This document shows, piece after piece, positions 45,490 through 53,577 of a DNA stretch of 64,000 bases. The stretch's first letter is position 1, and every line of letters begins with the position of its first letter. This stretch comes from Myxococcales bacterium (GTDB taxonomy: Bacteria; Myxococcota_A; Polyangia; Nannocystales; Nannocystaceae), in NCBI GenBank assembly GCA_020633335.1, contig JACKDU010000001.1:434001-498000 (forward strand). The letters run 5' to 3'. The translations under genes were made by a program, and so were the position numbers. The notes beneath the pieces are model-generated. The model was not told where the DNA came from and searched no databases. It saw only the letters and a list, made by a program, of their open reading frames with translations.

Positions 45490-45924
45490 CTAGCCCCGGC
45501 GGATCCGCGCGCCGGCGCGGGCGATCGCCGCGTCGATCGCCGCCTCGATCTCCGGCACCAGGAGCGCCGCGAAGCGCTCCTCGCCGCCCTCGCGCCCGTG
45601 GAACCAGTGGGCGACCAGGGCCTCGAGGGCGGTCGCCGCCCGGTAGGCGCGGACGTTGCGCTGGCTCCGACCCGAGCTCCGCGGGCTGGTGTTGCGGGCG
45701 CGGCGGACGACGCCGAGCTCGTCCTCGTCGAGCGCGGGCTCGATGGTCTCGAGGAGCGCCGCCTGGCTCTCCGCGCAGACCACCAGCGCCCGGAGCGCGT
45801 CGAGGCGATCGGTCGGGTAGTCGCCGCGGGCGACCAGGCGGCGCCGGACCTCGCGCTCGAACTCGACGTCGCCGAGCCAGGCGAGGGTGCGGATCGATCG
45901 CTGGCGGAGGTCGAGGGGCTCCAT
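45490..45924 (-). CDS. mrnC: Mini-ribonuclease III-like protein, 144 aa
   Basis: This is an RNase III catalytic domain without a double-stranded-RNA-binding domain, as in MrnC, which trims 23S rRNA precursors in Firmicutes and cyanobacteria. The pattern fits residue by residue: RTLAWLGDVEFEREVRRRLV (compare AYIGDAVYE), a middle helix VCAESQAALLETIEPALDED, ELGVVRRARNTSPRSSGRSQ and NVRAYRAATALEALVAHWFH (compare YRxATGFEALIGYLYL). Catalytic acidic positions (Asp in LGD, Glu in LEAL) are retained. A Mini-III gene is unexpected in this group of bacteria. TAGAGT ends 9 nt before the ATG. Confidence 0.75.
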   Translation of the reverse strand: MEPLDLRQRSIRTLAWLGDVEFEREVRRRLVARGDYPTDRLDALRALVVCAESQAALLETIEPALDEDELGVVRRARNTSPRSSGRSQRNVRAYRAATALEALVAHWFHGREGGEERFAALLVPEIEAAIDAAIARAGARIRRG

Positions 45925-46022
45925 GGCCGCGGCACTCTACCCCCTCTCGCGGGCGCGGCGGGGTCCGCGGGCGCAAGGACTTCTCGCTCGTCGGCCGCGC
46001 GGCCGTGGTATGGCCCAGCGCG

Positions 46023-46568
46023 ATGCGCCGCCGCACCTTTGTCGCCTTCGCCGCCCTCGCCCCGCTCCCCCTCGCCTGCTCGTCGTCGTCCTCGTCCGGG
46101 GGCTCGCAGGCGCCAGCGCCGGCCGCCGCCGGGCCGATCGCCGTGGTCCGCAAGGCGCCGCTCCTCGACCCGATGTCGATGCCCGAGGACGTGCGCAAGG
46201 AGTGCAACCCCGAGGAGGGGCTGGTCAACTACATCGCCGCGGAGGCCAAGGAGGTCGGCTTTGAGGTCTCGCTGGTCGACGCCGCCGAGGGGACCCCGGG
46301 CCGGGTCCTCGAGGTGAAGATCACCAGCATCCTGGCGACCGGCGGCGGCGCGTGGTCGGGGCCCAAGCAGGTCCGCTGCGAGGGCAAGCTCTACCAGGAC
46401 GGCGAGGAGGTCGGGTCCTTCTACGGCCAGCGCACCTCCGGCGGCGGGATGTACGGCGGCTTCAAGGGGACCTGCTCGATCCTCGACACCTGCATCGAGG
46501 AGCTCGGCGAGGACATCGCCGAGTGGCTGCGGGCGCCGACCAAGGACGGCCGCCTCGGCGAGCTCTGA
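46023..46568 (+). CDS. lipoprotein, 181 aa
   Basis: The start MRRRTFVAFAALAPLPLACS has a PLAC lipobox (Cys19) followed by a Ser-rich linker. The mature part (about 45-181) reads EGLVNYIAAEAKEVGFEVSL and VLEVKITSILATGGGAWSGP, then EGKLYQDGEEVGSFYGQRTS, with Cys in KECNPE, VRCEG and TCSILDTCIE. The layout resembles small outer-membrane lipoproteins that contain an alpha/beta core with a buried strand pair, but I do not recognise it. It is convergent with the M2 peptidase gene. TATGGC lies 8 nt before the ATG. Confidence 0.7.
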   Translation: MRRRTFVAFAALAPLPLACSSSSSSGGSQAPAPAAAGPIAVVRKAPLLDPMSMPEDVRKECNPEEGLVNYIAAEAKEVGFEVSLVDAAEGTPGRVLEVKITSILATGGGAWSGPKQVRCEGKLYQDGEEVGSFYGQRTSGGGMYGGFKGTCSILDTCIEELGEDIAEWLRAPTKDGRLGEL

Positions 46569-46620
46569 GATCCGCGGGTGAGGCGGTCGCGACCTCCGCG
46601 AGATCGCGACCGCCGCGCGC

Positions 46621-48474
46621 TCACTTCCAGCCGCAGGTCTTGCCCGCGTTCTGCTCCTTGAGCCAGGCCTGGAGCGGCTCGAAGTACTCGATGAGCGCCG
46701 ACGCGTCCATCTCGCGGCTGCCGGTGAGGGCCTCGAGCGCGTCCGGCCAGGGCTTGCTGGCGCCGAGCTCGAGCATCGCCTGGAGGCGGGCGCCGGCCTC
46801 CTTCGACCCGTAGATCGAGCACTCGTGGAGCGGCCCGGTGTGGCCGGCGGCCTTGCAGAGCGCGCGGTGGAACTGGAACTGGAGGATCCGCGCGAGGAAG
46901 TAGCGGGTGTAGGGGACGTTCGCCGGGATGTGGTACTTCGCGCCCGGATCGAAGTCCTCCTCCGTCCGCGCCTCGGGCGGCTGGAGGCCCTGGTACTTCG
47001 CCCGCAGCTCCCACCAGGCGGCGTTGTAGCGGTCGGGCGTGATCTTCCCGGAGAAGACGTCCCAGCGCCACTGATCGATGAGCTTGCCGAAGGGCAGGAA
47101 GCCGATCTTGTCGAGCGCGTCCCGCATCTGCTGGTTGATCAGCGCCTCGGGGTCGCCCGCGACCTGGTCGATGAGGCCGATCTGCTTGAGGTAGGCCGGG
47201 GTCACCGAGAGCGCGAGCGCGTCGCCGATCGCCTCGTGGAAGCCGTCGTGGGCGCCCTGCTGGAAGAGGATCGGCAGCTTGTAGTAGTAGTGGAAGTAGT
47301 AGTTGTGCCCGAGCTCGTGGTGGACCGTGATCATGTCCTCCGCGTCGATCTTGATGCACATCTTGATCCGGAGGTCGTCGTTGTAGTCGACGTCCCAGGC
47401 CGAGGCGTGGCAGACCACGTCGCGGTCCGCCGGCTTGGTGAACATCGAGCGCTCCCAGAAGGTCGCCGGCAGCGGGTCGAGGCCGAGGGAGGTGAAGAAC
47501 GACTCGCCGAGGCGGACGAGCTTGAGCTCGTCGTAGCCCGCCTTCTCCAGGGCGGCGGTGACGTCGATGCTGGTCTTGCCGGGGTAGGGGGCGACCAGCG
47601 GGTAGATGTTCCCCCACTCCTGGGCCCACATGTTGCCGAGGATGTGGGCGGGGATCAGGCCGTCGACCGGCACCTTGTCGGCGCCGTAGTGCTCGCTGAG
47701 CTTGCCACGGGCGTAGCAGTGGAGCTCCTCGTAGAGCGGCTTCACCTGCTGCCAGAGGCGCTCGCTCTCGGCCTCGAATTCGGCCGGCGTCATGTCGTAG
47801 CCGGCCCGCCAGAGCTCACCGAGGTCGGCGTAGCCGATCCCGCGGGCGCCGTCGTTGGCGAGCTCGACGAAGCGGACGTAGAGCGGCCGGATCTCGCGGG
47901 CGATCCCGTGCCAGTCCTTCCACGCCTTGAGGAGCTCGTCGTAGTTGCGGCTCTTGTTGATCACGTCCTCGAGCTGGCCGAGGTCGCGGCAGACGTCGCC
48001 CTCGCAGGCCTTCCCCTTGCCGTAGAGCCCCTCCATCTTGGCGCCTAGGTTGGCGAGCTCCTCGCGCTTGGCGGCGTCGGCGGGCGCCGGCGGCGGGCTC
48101 GCGCTCACCCGCAGGAGGTGGAGCTGGCGGGCGGTCGCGGGGTCGAGGTCGATCCCGTCGAACGCGGCCGCCTGCTTCATCGCCCCGGCCATGTACTCCA
48201 TCAGGCGCTCGTTCGCCTTGGCGGCGGCGGCCTCGGTCGCGTCGGTGATGTTGGTGCTCTTCTCCCACTCGGCCTTGCTGGCGGCGACCGTCAGCTCGCG
48301 GAGCTTGGCGTCGACGTCGGCGACGAAGGCCCTGGCCTCGTCGGCGCTCGGCTTGGCCTCGGCCGTCTTCTCGGGCGGCGCCTCCTTCTTCTGGGGCTGG
48401 GGGCCGCCCGGGGTGCAGGCGAGGGCGAGCGCGAGCGCGGAGAGGGGGAGGATCGACGGGAGCGCGCGGAGCAT
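46621..48474 (-). CDS. M2-family peptidyl-dipeptidase (ACE-like) lipoprotein, 617 aa
   Basis: This zinc peptidase of the angiotensin-converting-enzyme family releases C-terminal dipeptides. The zinc site is VHHELGHNYYFHYY (HExxH near residue 388), and the third ligand Glu lies downstream in GFHEAIGDALALSVTP. Other family blocks are VVCHASAWDVDYNDDLRIKM and GAKYHIPANVPYTRYFLARI. The N-terminus LALALACTPGGPQPQKKEAP is a lipoprotein signal followed by a charged linker, so it works outside the cytoplasm, as is usual for bacterial M2 enzymes. TACCTT lies exactly 6 nt before the ATG. Confidence 0.95.
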   Translation of the reverse strand: MLRALPSILPLSALALALACTPGGPQPQKKEAPPEKTAEAKPSADEARAFVADVDAKLRELTVAASKAEWEKSTNITDATEAAAAKANERLMEYMAGAMKQAAAFDGIDLDPATARQLHLLRVSASPPPAPADAAKREELANLGAKMEGLYGKGKACEGDVCRDLGQLEDVINKSRNYDELLKAWKDWHGIAREIRPLYVRFVELANDGARGIGYADLGELWRAGYDMTPAEFEAESERLWQQVKPLYEELHCYARGKLSEHYGADKVPVDGLIPAHILGNMWAQEWGNIYPLVAPYPGKTSIDVTAALEKAGYDELKLVRLGESFFTSLGLDPLPATFWERSMFTKPADRDVVCHASAWDVDYNDDLRIKMCIKIDAEDMITVHHELGHNYYFHYYYKLPILFQQGAHDGFHEAIGDALALSVTPAYLKQIGLIDQVAGDPEALINQQMRDALDKIGFLPFGKLIDQWRWDVFSGKITPDRYNAAWWELRAKYQGLQPPEARTEEDFDPGAKYHIPANVPYTRYFLARILQFQFHRALCKAAGHTGPLHECSIYGSKEAGARLQAMLELGASKPWPDALEALTGSREMDASALIEYFEPLQAWLKEQNAGKTCGWK

Positions 48475-48480
48475 GGGGCG

Positions 48481-48486
48481 AAGGTA
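48481..48486 (-). promoter_or_regulatory. -10-like box TACCTT, 6 nt from ATG
   Basis: On the minus strand TACCTT, CGCCCC and the ATG at 48474 follow one another. A leaderless mRNA is predicted. Confidence 0.45.
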
Positions 48487-48547
48487 CGCCGCGCGCGCGC
48501 GCTTGTCAGCGCCGCTGCGGACCTCCGCAGGTGTCGCGGAGGGCCCC

Positions 48548-49333
48548 CTAGCCGACGATCTTCGGGTCGAGCTCGACCGAGATCGGGCAGTGATCGGAGC
48601 CCTTGATCTCGGGGTGGATCGCCGCGCCGCGGACGTAGGGCATCGCCGAGGGCGACGCGAGGATGTAGTCGATCCGCCAGCCGACGTTGCGATCGCGGGC
48701 GCCCTGGCGCTGGCTCCACCAGGTGTAGTGGCCCTCGCCGGCCTCGAAGTGGCGGAAGGTGTCGACCCAGCCGCGGCTGAGCCAGCGGTCGAGCTCGGCC
48801 CGCTCCTCGGGGAGGAAGCCGCTGGTCTTCTGGTTGTCCCGCGGCCTCGCGAGGTCGATCGCCTGGTGGGCGGTGTTGAAGTCCCCCATCACCAGCACCC
48901 GCGCCCCCGAGCGCCGGAGCCGCTGGAGGAGCTCGAAGACGTGGCGGTAGAAGTCGAGCTTGTAGGGGACCCGGCCGTTGTCGCGGTCCTGGCCGCTGCC
49001 GTTCGGGAAGTAGATGTTGGCGACCCGGAGGCGGCCGAAGCGGGCGATCTGCACCCGGCCCTCGCGGTCGAAGCGGGGCTCGCCGACGGTCGGCTCGACC
49101 GCGTCGGGCTCGCGGCGGGTGAAGAGGCCGACGCCGCTGTAGCCGGGGCGCTCGGCGTCGACGAAGTGGGTGGTCCAGCCGGCGGGGGAGGCGACGTCCT
49201 CCGGGAGCTGATCGCGCTTTGCGCGCACCTCCTGGACCCCGACGATGGCCCCGCCAGAGCGCTGCAGCCAGCCGCCGAAGCCCTTCTTCGCGCAGGCCCG
49301 GAGTCCGTTGACGTTCCACGAGATCACCCGCAT
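48548..49333 (-). CDS. xth: exodeoxyribonuclease III / AP endonuclease
   Basis: This is a base-excision-repair enzyme that cuts 5' of abasic sites and trims 3' ends, 261 aa. Catalytic motifs are RVISWNVNGLRACAKKGFGG (metal Asn), IVGVQEVRAKRDQLPEDV (Glu), NIYFPNGSG, VLVMGDFNTAHQAIDLA (Asp/Asn), WRIDYILAS and GSDHCPISVEL (general base His). The ATG at 49333 begins directly at the conserved MRVISWNVNG; the frame further upstream is not protein-like. The gene lies beside the M2 peptidase on the same strand, 73 bp upstream of it. Confidence 0.96.
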   Translation of the reverse strand: MRVISWNVNGLRACAKKGFGGWLQRSGGAIVGVQEVRAKRDQLPEDVASPAGWTTHFVDAERPGYSGVGLFTRREPDAVEPTVGEPRFDREGRVQIARFGRLRVANIYFPNGSGQDRDNGRVPYKLDFYRHVFELLQRLRRSGARVLVMGDFNTAHQAIDLARPRDNQKTSGFLPEERAELDRWLSRGWVDTFRHFEAGEGHYTWWSQRQGARDRNVGWRIDYILASPSAMPYVRGAAIHPEIKGSDHCPISVELDPKIVG

Positions 49334-49576
49334 CCCCGGCCTATTGCGGGCGCTCGCGCGCGCTGTCAAGGGGTGGCGCTTTTGCCCTTGCCAAAGGCGG
49401 ACCTGGGCGATAGTCAGCGCTCCGCCTTCAAGGCCAACGGGCCGCAAAAAAAGGGCCATTTCCCCAGCACCCTTTTGGCTCCGTTTGGCTCATACGCCGT
49501 AGAGGGCACCCGCACATGGTCCGCCAGGGGCGGGTGGGGGCAGCAGCAGCGAGACCTGAAGCGAAGGGGGCAGGAC

Positions 49577-49951
49577 ATGACGCAAGAGCTCACGACCATC
49601 ACCATCACCAAGGCGTTCGCGGAATTCATGGCGGCGAAGGGCGAGACCCTCACCCGCCGCGCGCTCCGCAACTACAGCGAGGTCCTCGATCTCCTCGTCG
49701 AGTTCCTCGACGACAAGGGGATCTCGAGCGTCGAGCTGGTGGCGCCCCGCCGGGGGGGCGCGACGATCGAGCAGATGCTCGGCTTCATCGACGACTTCAA
49801 CGACGACTACCTGGTCAACACCGTCAAGGCGGAGCGGGACTTCCTCCGCAACGCCGGCCAGGTCAGCCGCGACCTCGGTCGCTGGCTCAAGAACCTCAGC
49901 GCCCGCCACAAGAAGGGCGCCGAGGCGAGCACCGCCAGCGCCCACGCCTGA
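49577..49951 (+). CDS. small helical protein, 124 aa
   Basis: The product starts MTQELTTITITKAFAEFMAA and is almost all helix. The first 50 residues (FAEFMAAKGETLTRRALRNY, SEVLDLLVEFLDDKGIS) look like the SAM-like core-binding fold found before integrase domains. The rest is GGATIEQMLGFIDDFNDDYL and a basic tail (RWLKNLSARHKKGAEAST). No catalytic part follows, so a DNA-binding or adaptor role is only a guess. A strong intrinsic terminator comes 36 bp after the stop, showing a single-gene transcript. A GGGGGCAGGA stretch precedes the ATG. Confidence 0.75.
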   Translation: MTQELTTITITKAFAEFMAAKGETLTRRALRNYSEVLDLLVEFLDDKGISSVELVAPRRGGATIEQMLGFIDDFNDDYLVNTVKAERDFLRNAGQVSRDLGRWLKNLSARHKKGAEASTASAHA

Positions 49952-49987
49952 CCGCGGCGCCAGGTCGGCGCCCGCGCTCCCGCCCAC

Positions 49988-50018
49988 GAGCCCCGGTCTC
50001 CCCGGGGCTCTTTTTTTT
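49988..50018 (+). terminator. intrinsic terminator
   Basis: A 9-bp stem GAGCCCCGG / CCGGGGCTC with a 5-nt loop is followed by eight Ts. It is the clearest terminator in the window. Confidence 0.95.
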
Positions 50019-50350
50019 GCCCGCGTCTGTCGTCGGGGACATCCCCGGAGGGAGGGCGCCGCGGGATCCGCGGGCCCGCGGGGGCCGTGGAGCGGCGCAT
50101 TGGGGCGTTGCGGGGCGATCGTGGCAGATCGCCACGGCCGCTGTCAGAGTCGCTGGAGAAGCCAAGAAAAAAGCGAGAGCTTCACTACAGAACGATCGTA
50201 GCGGTCGATCTGTGGGGTCGATCGAGCGACGTTTTTTCCGGTCAGATCGATCGATCCAGGGGCGCGTTTCGGTATACTCCCTCTCGCCCATCGAGCGCCG
50301 AGACGATCGAAGCGGCGATGTAGGTGCCTTCTGCTGGGGTTGCGTTGGTG
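50019..50350. other. low-GC, GATC-rich spacer with a promoter
   Basis: This 332-bp stretch has no gene. It is poorer in GC than its surroundings and contains about nine GATC sites between 50117 and 50305, including GATCGATCGATC at 50245-50256. GGCGATC / GATCGCC forms an inverted repeat at 50114-50133. TATACT at 50273-50278 is a good -10 for the gene at 50351. Confidence 0.45.
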
Positions 50351-50644
50351 ATGCAAGCTGTCGAACGTAGAAGCTACACCCAGATCATCCGGATGCTCGC
50401 GGAGCGGAGCACTGCGCTCCTCGCTGCGCCCGAGGTCGACGACGAGTACTCGAGCTGGGTCCGCTCGCTCGAGGAGACCTACGGCGTGAACATCAAGGTC
50501 GAGACCCACATGGGCCCGGACAACCGGCCCTCGTCGATCGACGGCGTGATCTCGGGCGACGGCGGGATGCCCTCGGGCTTCGAGTGGGCGTTCCGGATCG
50601 ACCGCCACGAGACCCGCTTCGGGCTCCGCTCGCTCGACTCCTAG
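50351..50644 (+). CDS. small hypothetical protein, 97 aa
   Basis: The ATG start gives MQAVERRSYTQIIRMLAERS. The protein is cytoplasmic by lack of signals, with two N-terminal helices (TQIIRMLAERSTALLAAPEV, YSSWVRSLEETYGVNIKVET) and a C-terminal sheet (GFEWAFRIDRHETRFGLRSL). I do not recognise a family. A TATACT -10 about 73 nt upstream implies a real leader, unlike most genes here. The orphan histidine kinase lies 159 bp downstream. Confidence 0.6.
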   Translation: MQAVERRSYTQIIRMLAERSTALLAAPEVDDEYSSWVRSLEETYGVNIKVETHMGPDNRPSSIDGVISGDGGMPSGFEWAFRIDRHETRFGLRSLDS

Positions 50645-50803
50645 CGCTTCGGGCTCGCCGGCGCGGCGCTCCGGGGCGGATGAGCCCCGCGACGCGCGGA
50701 CGCAACAACGAGGAGGCGCGAAGGCGCGCGGGATCGCCGGCTGGGCTTGTCGTCCGCCGGCGATCTTCATTAGCCTTGCTCCGCCTCCCCGGGGCCGTGC
50801 TCC

Positions 50804-51943
50804 ATGACCGACGCAGACGACGATGAGCGCCGCCCCGCGTCGCCGCCCCTGAGCCTCGCCGAGGTCGCTGAGATCCTCGCCAGCGATCGGGTGGGGCTCT
50901 TCCTGGCGAGCGGCGATCGCCTGCCCAACGTCGCCAGCGAGGCGTGGCCGGGCCCGACCCACTTCAACCCGGTCGCCCTCGATCTCTGCGAGCGAGTCTG
51001 GCTCAGCCGCGAGGTCGGGATCGTCGTCGACAGGGCGGCCCGTCGGGGCTTCATGGCGGCGCCGCTCCTCCTCGGCACCCAGCTCTTCGGCGTCCTCCTC
51101 GCCGCCCGCGGCGCGGGGCGCCCGGCCTACACCGCCGACGACGGCGAGATCCTCGCGGCCCTCGCCGAGCGGATGGCGATCGACCGCCAGCGCCTCCGGG
51201 CCCAGGAGCTCGCCCGGGCCGAGCAGGAGGCGCACGCGGCGAGCCGGGCCAAGAGCGCCTTCCTCGCCCACATCAGCCACGAGATCCGGACGCCGCTCAA
51301 CGCGATCATCGGCTACTCGGAGCTCCTCGAGGAGGAGCTCCTCGACGACGGCCAGGACGGCTACGTCGCCGACATCCACCGGATCCAGGGGGCGGCCAAG
51401 CACCTCCTCGCGCTGATCAACAACATGCTCGACCTCTCGAAGATCGAGGCCGGCAAGATGGAGCTCTACCTCGAGGAGGTCGACGTCGAGGGGCTCGTCG
51501 CCGACGTGGTCACGAGCTGTCGCCCGGTGGTCGAGCGCAACCAGAACGATCTGGTCGTCGCCCTCGCGCCGGAGATCGGCGCGGTGATCAGCGATCGCGT
51601 CAAGCTCACCCAGGTCCTGGTCAACCTCCTCGGCAACGCCGGCAAGTTCACCCAGGGGGGCGAGATCCGGCTCGAGGCCTGGCGTGACGACGACGCCGGG
51701 GCGCTCTTCATCCAGGTCGTCGACTCCGGGATCGGCATGACCGAGGCCCAGGTCGCCCGCCTCTTCGCCGACTACATCCAGGCGAGCGCCGCGACCTCGC
51801 GGCACTACGGCGGCACCGGCCTCGGCCTCGCGCTGACGCGGCGCCTCTGCGAGCTCCTCGGGGGCTCGATCAGCGTCGAGAGCGCGCCCGGCCGGGGCTC
51901 GACCTTCCGGGTGCGGGTGCCGACCCAGCACGAGTCGGCCTAG
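50804..51943 (+). CDS. GAF-domain hybrid-less sensor histidine kinase, 379 aa
   Basis: An N-terminal GAF-like domain (about residues 15-130, LLGTQLFGVLLAARGAGRPA, YTADDGEILAALAERMAIDR) is followed by a short coiled linker (AQELARAEQEAHAASRAKSA). The HisKA domain has FLAHISHEIRTPLNAIIGYS (His near 162). The HATPase domain has the N box LLGNAGKFTQGG, the G1 box VDSGIGM and the G2 box YGGTGLGLALTRRLCELLGG. There is no receiver domain and no membrane helix, so it is a soluble orphan kinase with no partner response regulator in the window. It is followed by an intrinsic terminator. Confidence 0.93.
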   Translation: MTDADDDERRPASPPLSLAEVAEILASDRVGLFLASGDRLPNVASEAWPGPTHFNPVALDLCERVWLSREVGIVVDRAARRGFMAAPLLLGTQLFGVLLAARGAGRPAYTADDGEILAALAERMAIDRQRLRAQELARAEQEAHAASRAKSAFLAHISHEIRTPLNAIIGYSELLEEELLDDGQDGYVADIHRIQGAAKHLLALINNMLDLSKIEAGKMELYLEEVDVEGLVADVVTSCRPVVERNQNDLVVALAPEIGAVISDRVKLTQVLVNLLGNAGKFTQGGEIRLEAWRDDDAGALFIQVVDSGIGMTEAQVARLFADYIQASAATSRHYGGTGLGLALTRRLCELLGGSISVESAPGRGSTFRVRVPTQHESA

Positions 51944-51980
51944 GCCGCCGGCGCCGCCTGTCGCGGAGGACAGGTCCTGT

Positions 51981-52008
51981 GGAGGAGGGGGAGATCTCCT
52001 CCATTTTT
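51981..52008 (+). terminator. intrinsic terminator after the histidine kinase
   Basis: GGAGGAG (51981-51987) and CTCCTCC (51996-52002) pair over 7 bp, followed by ATTTTT. Confidence 0.75.
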
Positions 52009-52095
52009 GATGGCCGGGGCGGGCTCTGGATGGACGCCTCCCGTGGTCGGCGACTCCCCGCGGGGGCCGAACCAGAAGGCGATCGCAGGCTCACA

Positions 52096-52124
52096 TGTTA
52101 CATGAAATACTTTTTCGTGTAACA
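52096..52124. promoter_or_regulatory. AT-rich 12-bp palindrome, operator-like
   Basis: TGTTACATGAAA and TTTCGTGTAACA are inverted copies with one mismatch around a 5-bp centre. The block is strikingly AT-rich for this genome. It lies 10 bp before a small ORF at 52134 and ahead of the peptide genes, which suits a repressor or activator site. Confidence 0.5.
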
Positions 52125-52133
52125 AAGGGAGTC

Positions 52134-52256
52134 ATGACCATGCTCTTCTCGTCCTTCGTCGCGTGCCCCGCGCGCTCTCTGGATCGGCTCGAATCGGCCC
52201 GTGATGTCCTCCTGTGGGTGATCGCGAGCGCGGGCGGCCTATGCGCGGTCTTGTAG
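52134..52256 (+). CDS. possible 40-aa peptide
   Basis: The frame is ATG to TAG with GGGAG just upstream. It begins MTMLFSSFVACPARSLDRLE and ends VLLWVIASAGGLCAVL with a hydrophobic tail and two Cys. It begins 10 bp after the AT-rich palindrome. It is too short to judge by codon use, and chance is possible. Confidence 0.3.
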   Translation: MTMLFSSFVACPARSLDRLESARDVLLWVIASAGGLCAVL

Positions 52257-52266
52257 GATGGCGCTC

Positions 52267-52303
52267 TGTGACGCTCGTGTGACAGCTGTATTGCAGCGTC
52301 ACA
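52267..52303. promoter_or_regulatory. 9-bp perfect inverted repeat
   Basis: TGTGACGCT (52267-52275) and AGCGTCACA (52295-52303) are perfect inverted copies 19 bp apart. They lie about 160 bp upstream of the 52-aa peptide gene and could be an operator or an RNA hairpin. Confidence 0.4.
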
Positions 52304-52392
52304 CCTTGTCTCCCGTGTCCGAGCGCGGATCCGAGCGCCCCGGATCTTTTTCAGCCCGCCGGCTTAATCCGATCGGCCGCCCGCGGACGCTC

Positions 52393-52464
52393 ATGCCCAC
52401 GACGACGCCGGACGGCGCGGCCCCTGGGCCCAGCGACGACGAGGCGACGGGAGAAGAACCATGA
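52393..52464 (+). CDS. possible 23-aa leader peptide
   Basis: The frame from ATG at 52393 encodes MPTTTPDGAAPGPSDDEATG and three more residues. Its TGA overlaps the ATG of the 52-aa gene (ATGA at 52461). Such an overlap can couple translation, but no Shine-Dalgarno is seen before 52393. Confidence 0.25.
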   Translation: MPTTTPDGAAPGPSDDEATGEEP

Positions 52465-52619
52465 GCACGACCACCATCAGCGAGCCCACGCGCGAGAGCG
52501 ATGACTCCACCCTCACCACGACCCTGGCCGCGGGCGACTCGACCGACACCAGCGGCAACGACGGCTCCGGCTCGGGGCGCGACGTGATCATCACCCGCGA
52601 GGACAAGGACAAGGACTGA
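52461..52619 (+). CDS. 52-aa acidic Ser/Thr/Asp-rich peptide
   Basis: The peptide begins MSTTTISEPTRESDDSTLTT and ends RDVIITREDKDKD. A GGGAGAAGAACC Shine-Dalgarno precedes the ATG, and a 9-bp intrinsic-type terminator follows 80 bp after the stop, which is the best evidence that the unit is expressed. It has no Cys and no signal peptide. The Ser/Thr-rich middle and short charged end are compatible with a precursor of a modified peptide or a small regulatory protein, but no modifying enzyme is nearby. Function is unknown. Confidence 0.5.
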   Translation: MSTTTISEPTRESDDSTLTTTLAAGDSTDTSGNDGSGSGRDVIITREDKDKD

Positions 52620-52699
52620 TCCCCCGCCGGCGCGCGGCCGACGACCCCCCCAGACAGACACACGCGCGCGCCGCTTCGGGTCCGCACCGACCCAGCCCA

Positions 52700-52733
52700 G
52701 AGCCCGGCCTGACCAGCCGGGCTCGTTTCATTT
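52700..52733 (+). terminator. terminator after the 52-aa gene
   Basis: GAGCCCGGC and GCCGGGCTC form a perfect 9-bp stem with a 7-nt loop, followed by GTTTCATTT. Confidence 0.75.
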
Positions 52734-52918
52734 CGAAGGCCGAGCCCCCGCGCCGGCGGGCCAGGCGGAGGGCGCGACGAGCCGCCGAGCGCGGCGCCGA
52801 GCTCCGCGCGTGCGCAGAGCGGCGGCGGCCGGCTCAGGTCCTCTTGATTGTTGCGCCGAGGGTCGCGCCGAGGGGCGCGCAGCGGCGCCCAAGGGCTCGT
52901 GCGACGCCCGGTCTGGGC

Positions 52919-53383
52919 TCAGCGACCCCGCTCGGTCGCCTGGCGGACGACCAGCGCCCGCCCCTCGAGCTCCAGGCCGTTGAGCTCGTCGATCGCCCGG
53001 CCCGCGTCGCGGTGGTCGGCCATCGTCACGAAGCCGAAGCCGCGCGAGTCGCCGGTGTCGCGGTCGAGGACGACGGCCGCGTCGAGGACCGGCCCGATCT
53101 TCTCAAAGGTGGAGCGGAGGAGCTCGGTGGTCACCGACCAGTCGAGGCTGCCGACGAAGAGGCGGGTCGGGACGCCGCTGGCGCGGGTCACAGCCGGCGC
53201 GTTGTGGACGTTGGCGACCACCTCCTCGATCGACATCAGGCCGCCCTGGATCTCGTCGACGGTGGCGATCTGGATCCCCCCGGACGACGACCGATTGGCC
53301 TGCCGCTCTTCTTTCTTCTGCTTCTTGCGCGCCTTGTCGAGCTCGCGTTGACGCTTCCCAGCCGAGTATGTGCTTCTTGCCAT
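52919..53383 (-). CDS. RRM-domain RNA-binding protein, 154 aa
   Basis: A basic helical N-terminus (KRQRELDKARKKQKKEERQA) precedes a single RNA-recognition motif (about residues 72-150). The RNP2 is RLFVGSLDWSV and the RNP1 is SRGFGFVTM; both have the aromatic residues needed to stack on RNA. GGAGGTTCC followed by ATG is an excellent Shine-Dalgarno. Small RRM proteins are abundant in myxobacteria and cyanobacteria, often cold- or stress-related; the target RNA is unknown. It is a single-gene unit. Confidence 0.9.
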   Translation of the reverse strand: MARSTYSAGKRQRELDKARKKQKKEERQANRSSSGGIQIATVDEIQGGLMSIEEVVANVHNAPAVTRASGVPTRLFVGSLDWSVTTELLRSTFEKIGPVLDAAVVLDRDTGDSRGFGFVTMADHRDAGRAIDELNGLELEGRALVVRQATERGR

Positions 53384-53577
53384 GGAACCTCCGGTTTGTC
53401 GGTCGACCGACCGCGGCCCGGAGCTCGGGTCCTTCGATCGGGAGCGTCGGGGCGGCGCAGGCTGCCTGACCGCGCCCTGACCGCGACCCGGCCAGGACAG
53501 GCTGCTGGCGGGGGTCGAGGGAGAGGAAGGTTTCGCTACCGCCAGCGGGCCAACAAGATGCTCATGTCCTGAGTACC

